A stretch of 41,141 nucleotides of DNA, from NCBI GenBank assembly GCA_017427485.1, contig JAFRSR010000078.1, positions 1 through 41,141 of the forward strand, read 5' to 3'. Under the pieces are notes generated by a model. The model had not been told where the DNA came from and made no database searches. It worked only from the letters and a program-made list of their open reading frames with translations. The translations under genes were made by a program, and so were the position numbers. The DNA is from Kiritimatiellia bacterium (GTDB taxonomy: Bacteria > Verrucomicrobiota > Kiritimatiellia > RFP12 > UBA1067). Shown in pieces: positions 23,593 to 30,888 of the stretch; positions within the stretch are counted from its first letter, which is position 1, and the number at the start of each line of letters is the position of its first letter.

Positions 23593-26568
23593 CTAGCGGA
23601 TGATCAGCCAGACGCCGCTCCAGGGGGTCCAGACGCCGTCGACCATGTCGCCGCCGGCGGAACCGATCTTGAACTGGCCGTTCGGCAGCCAGAAGTACAC
23701 CATCTCGTCGTTCGCGTGCCCGGTGCCCGCGTAGGCGTAGGTGTAGCTCGTCTCGCCGAGGCCGTTCGTGACGGCGAAGGAGACGTCGAGCGGCGGCGCC
23801 GCGCGGTCGATCCGCTTCATCTTCGTGGGCGCAGCGAACACCGCCTCGCCCGCCGTGTTCGACGGCGCGACCTGGATGTCCCCGCCCAGCTTCACGCTGC
23901 CGCCCGTGATCGTCACGCTCTTGAGGTTGACGCTCTCGGGGACCGGCTGCACGTAGTTCTCGAACGTCGCGTCCTCCATGCCGCCGATCGCATGCGCGCC
24001 GTGCGCCCCTACTTCCGCCGTCAGCGTGCCGCCTGTGATCTTTACCGTCGTGTCAAACGGCTGATAGCCGCCGTTCGTCGCACCACTCCAACTCTGCCCG
24101 CCGCCGCCAATGGCGATGCGTGCGCCGCGCACCGTCACGTCGCCGCCGGTCTGCTCGTAGCTCTTCAAATAGCCTGCAGCACCAGGCGTCTGCTCGCCGT
24201 TGTAGCGCACGCCCGCGCCGCCGATGCCCGCGCCGACGCAGGCCTCGCTGTTCTTGCTGTATGTCAACGAATCCGCCACGAGGCGACCGCCCGTGATCTT
24301 CACCGGGCCGCACCAGCCGCCGTCACAGGTGCGGGCCTTGCCGCCGCCACCGCCGCCGCCAATGCCGGCCGCCGTCTCGCCGTACGCCTCCACGTCGCCG
24401 CCCGTCTGCGTGTAGCTCGTCAGGCCGCCGCCAGACTGGTTGTAGCACGTCCCGCAGCCGATGCCGGCGGCCCAGCCGGTACCGCCCGACACGCCCCCGC
24501 TCGCCGTCCGGTGGAAGCCGTACGCGCGCACGGTCCCCCCGTTGACGGTTATCGGCCCGCACGTGACGACGACGTTATCTGACTTGCCGCATCCGATCCC
24601 CGCGCCCTGCATGCCGCCGTACGCGTAGATCGTGCCCCCGTTGACCGTGATCGCGCCGCTGCTGTCCTTGTCGCCTGCGCCGATGGCCGCCGCATAGCTT
24701 TGAGCCATGGCGGTCAGAGTTCCGGGGCCGTCGATTACCAGCGTAGCCTGAGAATTGACGTTGATGGGCGTGATGCGGTCAGTGTCGCAAATGATTCTGT
24801 TGTCGCCCTCCAGACGAAGGTTGAGCGTGCTGCCCGCCGAGGTTGAGATCACGTTGGCGCTGTTCGTGATCGTCGCGTTGCGCACCGTCAGGAACGTCGT
24901 GATGGGCCAGGCGGCGGTTCCCATGCCCAGGATGTAGGGGCTGCTGCCATCCGCCTTCGCATTCCACGTGCCAACCAGAACCGCGTTCGAGCTGGCGGTC
25001 GTGAGGCGCATGACGCCCATCGTCGCCACGTCGTGCACCACCTCGTGCACGGGCGACACGTCGCAATGGAGCAACCTATCACTTGCATCGTAGAACGTGA
25101 ACTCGCCTTCCGGCAGCCAGGCGAACTGCCACCACGCCCATCCAGCCGGCGAACGGGGGCTTCCGATGCCAGGAAGCGGATAGTCGTATGCGGGGGCCTC
25201 TCCGGAAGCCGGCACGAAGACCGGCCCCTTGTCGCTCGGATGGAACGACGCGGCGTAGACCGGACGGTTCCCCAGAGCGTCGCCGTTCGTCGCCTGCACC
25301 TGCAAGCCGTTCCGCGTCTGCAGATAGCCGCCCGTGATCGTGACGGACGCGAGGTTCGTGACGGGCGACGTCGGCAGTTCGGGTCCGCCGATGGCCCAGT
25401 CCGCCCCCTGCGCGTACACGGTGCCGCCCGAGATCGTAACGGTCGTGTTGCCGCCGTGGACGGCCATCGGCGCCGTGTTCGTCACGCCACCCGCGCCGAT
25501 GCCAATGTGATCGCCCATGGCCCAGACGGTTCCGCCCTCGATGAGGATCTCGCCGCCCGAGGTCGACATCCCGGACGCCGCCAGCCGCGTCCCCGCGCCG
25601 CCGATGGCCGCGCTGAGCACGACCTTGTTGTCATAGTTCGTCGAGGTGGCGTAGAGGAACCCGCCCGTGATGTGAATCCGCCCGAGCACGCGACCGCCCT
25701 GGCTCTGAGTGGAGTAGGTGCCGCTTCCGCCGCCGCCCCCGCCGCCGACGCCCGCGCTCGTCCGGCCATGCGCCGTCACTTCGCCGCCCGTCTGCGTGTA
25801 GCTCTTCAGGTTACCGCCGGTCTTGATCCACGGGGTTCCGCCGCCAATGCCCGCGCCCCAGCTGGTCGTCGTCGCAATCACCGTGCCGCCGTTCACGATT
25901 ACGTCGCCGCAGTCGCCCGCGCCCGTCGAGTCCACGGTGCCGCCGCCGATGCCCGCGCCCTGCGATCCCCCTTTCGCCTCCAGCCGTCCGGCGTTGATCG
26001 TCACCGTGCCGCTGTTGATGGCCGCATAGGAGCCGAGGCCGGCGGCGGACGTGGAGGAACTGTCGTGTGCAGGTCTCGCAACATTGCCGCCCGGCTTCGC
26101 GCCGCCTGTAGCCTTCACCGTGACATTCGAGGCGTCCAGCGTGAAGAACGCCCCTTCGGGCACGAAAATGCCGGGGCGCGCGACGCCGCCCTGCGCCTCC
26201 AGCCGGCCGTTGCCGTCATCGACGACAAGCGAGGCGCCGCTTGCGCTGAGCGCGAGGCCGGGATAACCCGGCGCGCCCGTGAGCTTGGACGTGCCCGTCA
26301 GCTGCAGGTGGACGGTCGAGCCCACGCCGATGGTGAACGGGGTCGTGTCGGCGGGCGCGGCGATGGTCACCGTGTCGAGCGCCACCGTGCAAACCACGTT
26401 GTCCGGCACCACGATCACGTTCCCCGAGCCCGTCACCCAGTACGCGCCGCCGTCCACGGCCGTCAGCGCGCCCGTTGTCAGGTCGTGAGTCGTCCCTGTC
26501 CAGTCCTCCGGCACCTCGGCAAAAACGCCCAGCGCCGCCATGCATCCGATGATCGCTAGCCTTTTCAT
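23593..26568 (-). CDS. AT2: Gly-rich right-handed beta-helix surface protein
   Basis: The protein is 991 residues with a signal peptide starting MKRLAIIGCMAALGVFA. It contains two similar halves (about 60-520 and 555-960), each with repeated GAGIGGG, VNGGTV and ITGG turns and a near-copy of SYTQTGGEVTAHG. This resembles the carbohydrate-binding beta-helix family represented by clostridial Cthe_2159. Each half ends with an aromatic strand (FAWLPEGEFTFYDASD; VYFWLPNGQFKIGSAG). The C-terminus is GVWLIIR, the shared pattern of AT1-AT5. The start at 26568 has AAAGGACC upstream at the proper distance; its signal-peptide cassette is almost identical to that of AT3. It likely shares an mRNA with the protease gene 17 nt downstream. 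Polysaccharide binding is inferred. Confidence 0.85.
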   Translation of the reverse strand: MKRLAIIGCMAALGVFAEVPEDWTGTTHDLTTGALTAVDGGAYWVTGSGNVIVVPDNVVCTVALDTVTIAAPADTTPFTIGVGSTVHLQLTGTSKLTGAPGYPGLALSASGASLVVDDGNGRLEAQGGVARPGIFVPEGAFFTLDASNVTVKATGGAKPGGNVARPAHDSSSTSAAGLGSYAAINSGTVTINAGRLEAKGGSQGAGIGGGTVDSTGAGDCGDVIVNGGTVIATTTSWGAGIGGGTPWIKTGGNLKSYTQTGGEVTAHGRTSAGVGGGGGGGSGTYSTQSQGGRVLGRIHITGGFLYATSTNYDNKVVLSAAIGGAGTRLAASGMSTSGGEILIEGGTVWAMGDHIGIGAGGVTNTAPMAVHGGNTTVTISGGTVYAQGADWAIGGPELPTSPVTNLASVTITGGYLQTRNGLQVQATNGDALGNRPVYAASFHPSDKGPVFVPASGEAPAYDYPLPGIGSPRSPAGWAWWQFAWLPEGEFTFYDASDRLLHCDVSPVHEVVHDVATMGVMRLTTASSNAVLVGTWNAKADGSSPYILGMGTAAWPITTFLTVRNATITNSANVISTSAGSTLNLRLEGDNRIICDTDRITPINVNSQATLVIDGPGTLTAMAQSYAAAIGAGDKDSSGAITVNGGTIYAYGGMQGAGIGCGKSDNVVVTCGPITVNGGTVRAYGFHRTASGGVSGGTGWAAGIGCGTCYNQSGGGLTSYTQTGGDVEAYGETAAGIGGGGGGGKARTCDGGWCGPVKITGGRLVADSLTYSKNSEACVGAGIGGAGVRYNGEQTPGAAGYLKSYEQTGGDVTVRGARIAIGGGGQSWSGATNGGYQPFDTTVKITGGTLTAEVGAHGAHAIGGMEDATFENYVQPVPESVNLKSVTITGGSVKLGGDIQVAPSNTAGEAVFAAPTKMKRIDRAAPPLDVSFAVTNGLGETSYTYAYAGTGHANDEMVYFWLPNGQFKIGSAGGDMVDGVWTPWSGVWLIIR

Positions 26569-26596
26569 GGTCATTGGTCCTTTCGCTTTTGTTGGG

Positions 26597-26705
26597 AGGA
26601 CAAAGGACAGAAGACGGAAGACAAAGGCGGAAGGGTCGCGCTCCTGCGCGACCGGGTGGAGCACCTCCATCCTTTGTCCTTTGTCATCTGTCCTCTGTCC
26701 TTCAT
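26597..26705. repeat. About 109-nt imperfect palindrome between AT3 and AT2
   Basis: The left arm 26597-26634 is purine-rich AGGACA/GACAAAGG units. The right arm 26667-26705 is its rough reverse complement; about 25 of 31 core positions match. The centre holds a perfect GGTCGCGC-TCCT-GCGCGACC hairpin (26634-26653) and a smaller GGTGG/CCTCC one. The right arm reaches the stop codon of AT3. No gene lies within. Confidence 0.8.
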
Positions 26706-28981
26706 CTGATCGTGAGCACCGTGCCGCTGACGTCGCGGAGGACGAGCGACCGGCCGTCCTCGGACGCCTCCACCTTCCACTTGTTTCCGAGCCCCGTCAA
26801 CACGGGGAAGCCCGTAATGGCGTCCACGTCTTCCGCGACGACGAGCGGCGTGCCGGCGGGCTTGCGGCTGAAGAGCTCGATGTCGTCGATGGCGAGCGTT
26901 GTCCCGGCGGCGAACGTCAGCTTCGCCCCAGTGGCAACCATGAGCGGCTGGGCGACGGCCTGCGCGTGCGAAACGGTCCAGCTGTTGCTCACCACAAGCT
27001 CGCCGTTCGCGATCGCGGGGCAGCCCGACAGGCCGTTAAAGACGAACGGCACGTACGGCGCCGCGTCACCGAAGTCGATGGACGTACCCGGACCGAACGT
27101 CGCCGGGCCGTCGAACGCCGGACGGTAGGCGGCTGGATCCACTTCCTCCTTTGTCATCGCCGGACGCAGGAACGAGCCGTCGCCGGGATCGACCAGCTTG
27201 GCGTAGTAAACGGGGTTCGTGACACACCGTCCCTGCCAGTCGATGCCAATGCCGAAATTCGCCTGCCACCCCTTGCCCGTATTGGGCTGCGGTCCTCGAG
27301 TCGTGTCATGCCAGTTGTGCATCTCGAGAAACAGCGGATGCCAGCCGGCGGTGAGCGTCCGCTGCCGCCCCATGCGGAAGCGCGACCAGTCGTTCGCGGC
27401 AAGGTTCTCGTTGTCGATCAGGTCGGCCTGGTCGTTGAACTTGATCACGTCCGTGTCGCCGATGCGCAGGTGCGTGGTGCGCGCGATGCTGGAGATGCAG
27501 TTGAGCGTCACCGTCTCGCCCTCCTCGCCCGGCACGCGGATATAGCCGGTGTAGTAGTAGCATGTGTTGAATGCCGGGACCGCGGGCCACGCGCGATAGG
27601 CGAACGAAACGCCGGCTTGGTCGATGCCCATGTACGGAATCGTCGGCGGCACGGTGATCGCGTCGATGTTTCCGGTAACGTCCTTCTGATACCAGTGGAG
27701 CCCGCTTGGCGTGTCCGGCACGCGCGTGCGAATGCGGATGCCGCCATTCTGGACGGCCAACGGGCCCGTCACTTGCAGGGGGGTCCAGAGATCAAGCATG
27801 CCTGAGCCTGTCTTCGTAAGGGATTTCGCCGACACGCTCGCCAACTTGCCGGAAACGACCCCTGTTCCATGGAACGCAAGATCGGGGAGCGTCATCGTGT
27901 ACGGCGGTGACTTCATCAGGTGCAGGCTCGCGTTCGTGAGCGCCACCGCACCGCCCTGGACGGGAATGGAGTTCGTGTTCCACGCGGCCACGCCGCCGCT
28001 GGTCTGGCCGATACCGCCCGTAAACGTGTTAGCCGCATTGTAGAACTGCAGCCAGCCGCCGCTCCCGCCCCTGAACCCTCCCGCTCCGGAAATCTTGCCG
28101 ACAAACGTCACCTGATTGCCGGATGCGAGGGCGTTTACCGTCCCGCCCTGCACGGTGATCGGACCTTCCCAGACGTTTTTCTCATATTTGCCCGGGGCGT
28201 AAGTGCCGTTGTTTGACGTGAGTCTCGCGCCGTCCTCCAGCACGAGCGTCGCCTGTTGCTTCTGGGTCGAGTTCCATTGGCTGAGAGCCGCGCCGGACTT
28301 CACCGTGACCGTCTGCGCGGCCGTGAACCCGCTGACGCCTGCCTGGAACTCAAAACTGCCGCGTTCCACCACGATGTTTCCGGGATGGGCAACCGACACG
28401 CCCACAAGGAAAAGGCACTGGCCATCTTCCATTGCGGCGGTCAACTGGTAACCGGCCATGTCGAAACCGTCATAACGGTAGTCCAGGCGGCTGGTGCCGG
28501 AGATGCGCGTCGGCCCGGTGAGCGTGGTCTTGCCGCCAAAGCGACAACACGCCTTGGATGTCTGCCGGATCGCACCCAGTCGATTGTAGCCTTCGCCGCA
28601 GATGTAGAACCTCTCGCCCGCCGCAAATGCCAGCCCTCCGCTCGATGGCACCTGTTGCGTGCCGTTGAACGTGCCGCCGTCCAGCACGTGCGTCACGCCG
28701 TTCGTCGTGCCGACGGCTCCGGCGGTGTCAGCCCGGTAGATACCGTTGGTGACGTAGATGTCACCGGTATAGTCCTTCAGCACATCATTGACCGTAAGCG
28801 TGCCCTCGCCCGCCTTCACGAGCGGCAGCGTGCCGATGGCCGCCACGTCGTCCGCCGTGAGGGCGTACGTTTCGCCCGCCGGCACGTCGATCACGTACTT
28901 GCCGTCGTCCACGCCCATCGTCGGCGCGCCGAACGCGCACACGCTCGCCGCCATGCATCCGATGATCGCCAGTCTTTTCAT
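26702..28981 (-). CDS. AT3: autotransporter-repeat surface protein with PA14-like insert
   Basis: The protein is 759 residues with signal peptide MKRLAIIGCMAASVCAFG. Residues about 30-430 are beta-strand repeats (TVNDVLKDYTGDIYVTNGI is a typical unit, as is TLVLEDGARLTSNNGTY). A middle section (about 450-590) resembles a PA14-type sugar-binding beta-sandwich: LRIGDTDVIKFND, then LTAGWHPLFLEMHNW, then GIGIDWQG. More strands follow, and the chain ends GTVLTIR, the motif shared with the other four. The start at 28981 was chosen for spacing to AAGGACC; 28987 is possible. It follows the AAA-ATPase gene by 28 nt, so it may be read from that promoter. The function is not known; adhesion to glycans is a plausible guess. 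Confidence 0.83.
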   Translation of the reverse strand: MKRLAIIGCMAASVCAFGAPTMGVDDGKYVIDVPAGETYALTADDVAAIGTLPLVKAGEGTLTVNDVLKDYTGDIYVTNGIYRADTAGAVGTTNGVTHVLDGGTFNGTQQVPSSGGLAFAAGERFYICGEGYNRLGAIRQTSKACCRFGGKTTLTGPTRISGTSRLDYRYDGFDMAGYQLTAAMEDGQCLFLVGVSVAHPGNIVVERGSFEFQAGVSGFTAAQTVTVKSGAALSQWNSTQKQQATLVLEDGARLTSNNGTYAPGKYEKNVWEGPITVQGGTVNALASGNQVTFVGKISGAGGFRGGSGGWLQFYNAANTFTGGIGQTSGGVAAWNTNSIPVQGGAVALTNASLHLMKSPPYTMTLPDLAFHGTGVVSGKLASVSAKSLTKTGSGMLDLWTPLQVTGPLAVQNGGIRIRTRVPDTPSGLHWYQKDVTGNIDAITVPPTIPYMGIDQAGVSFAYRAWPAVPAFNTCYYYTGYIRVPGEEGETVTLNCISSIARTTHLRIGDTDVIKFNDQADLIDNENLAANDWSRFRMGRQRTLTAGWHPLFLEMHNWHDTTRGPQPNTGKGWQANFGIGIDWQGRCVTNPVYYAKLVDPGDGSFLRPAMTKEEVDPAAYRPAFDGPATFGPGTSIDFGDAAPYVPFVFNGLSGCPAIANGELVVSNSWTVSHAQAVAQPLMVATGAKLTFAAGTTLAIDDIELFSRKPAGTPLVVAEDVDAITGFPVLTGLGNKWKVEASEDGRSLVLRDVSGTVLTIR

Positions 28982-29009
28982 TGTCATTGGTCCTTTGTCC
29001 TTCCTCATC

Positions 29010-30830
29010 TCACACTTCTTCACTCAGCACGCAATCGCCGCCGTGGAACACGAGCACGAGCCGGTGGAGGGCAACGGACGAGATGTCCGTTGTCCCAGTG
29101 GGAGGGACGCGCTCCTGCGCGTCCGCAACGGGCGAGACGCCCGTTGTCCCAGTAAGGTGCCACTTGGCGGCGAGTGCGGGATCGGCAGAATACTTGTCGA
29201 GCTGGTCGATGGCCTTCGCCTTGATGTCGGCGAGCTGTTCCTGCGTGGGCGCGGGATCGCCCGCCTTCACGTACTTCATCTCGATGAGCGCGGCGTGGGC
29301 GATGTCCGGCCAGCGGTCGAGACGCGGTGCGAGCGCAAGGTCGTAGAACCCACCGCCCGCCTCGCGCTCGTGGCTCACGAGGTACGGCCCCTTCGCGGCG
29401 GTGAGCAAAGCGACGAGCGTCGATTGCACCACCTTCTCGCCCTCCACGCCGTCGCGTACCGCGAAATTCTCCTTCACGATTCCGGAGAGGATGCCGATGA
29501 ACTTCTCCCACTTGCCATCGTAGGAAAAATCGCAGAGCCCGTCGTTGATGTCGAACACGCGTTCGTCGATCTTGTGGATATCGGAATAGGCGGCCGGAAT
29601 CATCTTCGCGGCAAGTTCCTTCAGCGTCTCGTTCGGTACGCCGAAAACCGTCTTTCCACGCCGGTCGCCCGTGATCGTCGTGATGCCGAGCCAGTAGAGA
29701 AGAGATGTGAAGTTTTCTTTCTTCGAGATTTCGTTCGCCTGGAACGACTTGGCGATCGGCTCCTCCAGCGCGCCGCCCGCCAGCAGGTTCTCGAGCACGT
29801 GGAAGTTGCCGTTGAGACGCCGGTCCATCGTCACGAGGTGGCGGATCTTCGCGTAGTCCGTGCGCAGGTTCTCGTCCACCATGTCGTCGGGCCACATCTT
29901 GGCGTTGACAAGCTGTTCGAAGAAATAGAGCACCAACGTCGTGTTCGCGAGCGGCGGCGCGCCGGCGGAGCAAAACCTGTAGTTGTCGTACCATGTGAGC
30001 GCCGTGTCGTACGCCTTGTCGGCGTCGAATCCGCAGCGCGGCGCGTAGTAGTCCGCCATCGCGCGGATGTCTTCGTGGCGAAATCCGGTGAAGTCTGCAA
30101 ACTGCGGGCGAATCGAGATGTTCGTGCCGATGTTGAAGCCGCTCGTCACGTCGTCCATCGTCACGGGCGAGACGCCCGTGATGAACAGACGCTTCAGCGG
30201 CGCGTCAAGCGACGTCGTGAGCGCCTTGAGCTCCGTGAAGAACTGCTTGAAGAACCCGTCGCCGTGGCAGAGCGCGTTGTACGCCGCCTCGCCGCTCTCG
30301 GCAAGGATCGTGTTCGTGAAGTTGTCGTACTCGTCGATGAGGCAGTAGATGCCCGTCTCGACGCCCTTCATCCCGGCGAAGAGCGCGCTCATCTTGTCCG
30401 CCGCAGAGGAAGACGAGAGGATTTTCTCGGAAAGCCCCGCAGGGAGACGCTTTGCGTACTTCTCCGCGAAGGCGTCGAACCTGTCCGCAGAGTATTTCTC
30501 GAAACTTCTCTCTACCTGCCGCACGTCCTTGCTGACGGCAGAGAAGTTGAAGTAAAGAACAAGATACCTGTTGCGCTCCTCCGTGGGATCCGCGCCGATG
30601 GCCGTTCCGGCAAACAACTGCTCGAACCTGTCCGCATACGCAACGTCGTAGTACGCCTCGAGGATGGACAGCAGCAACGACTTGCCGAACCGGCGCGGCC
30701 TGAGGAACACCGCGTAGCGCGTCGCCTCGAGGTCGCGCAGCTTCGCGGTGCGGTCCACGAACCAGGCGTTCGATTTCCTAAGTTGCGCGTAGTCCGCCAC
30801 GCCGTAGAGTATGGGCCGAATCTTCTCCAT
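29010..30830 (-). CDS. AAA-ATPase-like protein with C-terminal PD-(D/E)XK-type nuclease domain
   Basis: The protein is 606 residues. The N-terminus (ILYGVADYAQLRKSNAWFVDRT, then FLRPRRFGKSLLLSIL, a P-loop variant) and the conserved LFITGVSPVTMDDVTSGFN are hallmarks of the AAA-ATPase-like/DUF1703 family, often strongly expanded in gut bacteria. YCLIDEYDNF is the Walker B region. Near the end, GGGFYDLALAP and ALIEMKYVKAGD fit the D...ExK core of the PD-(D/E)XK nuclease fold. About residues 560-588 are an insertion encoded by three hairpins (29072-29152); family sequence resumes at HRLVLVFHGG. The start at 30830 is 7 nt from a TGA-TATACT element, so it should be leaderless. The biological role is unknown; defence or mobility has been suggested for relatives. 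Why it sits amid surface genes is unclear. Confidence 0.88.
   Translation of the reverse strand: MEKIRPILYGVADYAQLRKSNAWFVDRTAKLRDLEATRYAVFLRPRRFGKSLLLSILEAYYDVAYADRFEQLFAGTAIGADPTEERNRYLVLYFNFSAVSKDVRQVERSFEKYSADRFDAFAEKYAKRLPAGLSEKILSSSSAADKMSALFAGMKGVETGIYCLIDEYDNFTNTILAESGEAAYNALCHGDGFFKQFFTELKALTTSLDAPLKRLFITGVSPVTMDDVTSGFNIGTNISIRPQFADFTGFRHEDIRAMADYYAPRCGFDADKAYDTALTWYDNYRFCSAGAPPLANTTLVLYFFEQLVNAKMWPDDMVDENLRTDYAKIRHLVTMDRRLNGNFHVLENLLAGGALEEPIAKSFQANEISKKENFTSLLYWLGITTITGDRRGKTVFGVPNETLKELAAKMIPAAYSDIHKIDERVFDINDGLCDFSYDGKWEKFIGILSGIVKENFAVRDGVEGEKVVQSTLVALLTAAKGPYLVSHEREAGGGFYDLALAPRLDRWPDIAHAALIEMKYVKAGDPAPTQEQLADIKAKAIDQLDKYSADPALAAKWHLTGTTGVSPVADAQERVPPTGTTDISSVALHRLVLVFHGGDCVLSEEV
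29072..29152. repeat. Three in-frame hairpin repeats near the 3' end of the AAA-ATPase gene
   Basis: CAACGGAC-GAGAT-GTCCGTTG (29072-29092), GGACGCGC-TCCT-GCGCGTCC (29105-29124) and CAACGGGCG-AGA-CGCCCGTTG (29126-29146). The first and third are followed by TCCCAG. All three stems are perfect. They add about 29 residues without breaking the frame. Confidence 0.92.
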
Positions 30831-30837
30831 GGCGTGA

Positions 30838-30846
30838 AGTATATCA
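30838..30846 (-). promoter_or_regulatory. Extended -10 of the AAA-ATPase gene, leaderless type
   Basis: TG-A-TATACT on the reverse strand ends 7 nt before the ATG at 30830; no Shine-Dalgarno is present. Confidence 0.7.
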
Positions 30847-30888
30847 TAATATCTGCGTTTTGTGCGGGAAAAGCGGCGTTTTTTCGGC

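Noticed and set aside
30162..30180. Perfect CACGGGCG-AGA-CGCCCGTG palindrome inside the AAA-ATPase gene, similar to the dispersed hairpins.
   Set aside because: It encodes TGVSPV, part of a motif conserved in the whole AAA-ATPase-like family, so it is explained by the protein sequence and not by a repeat insertion.
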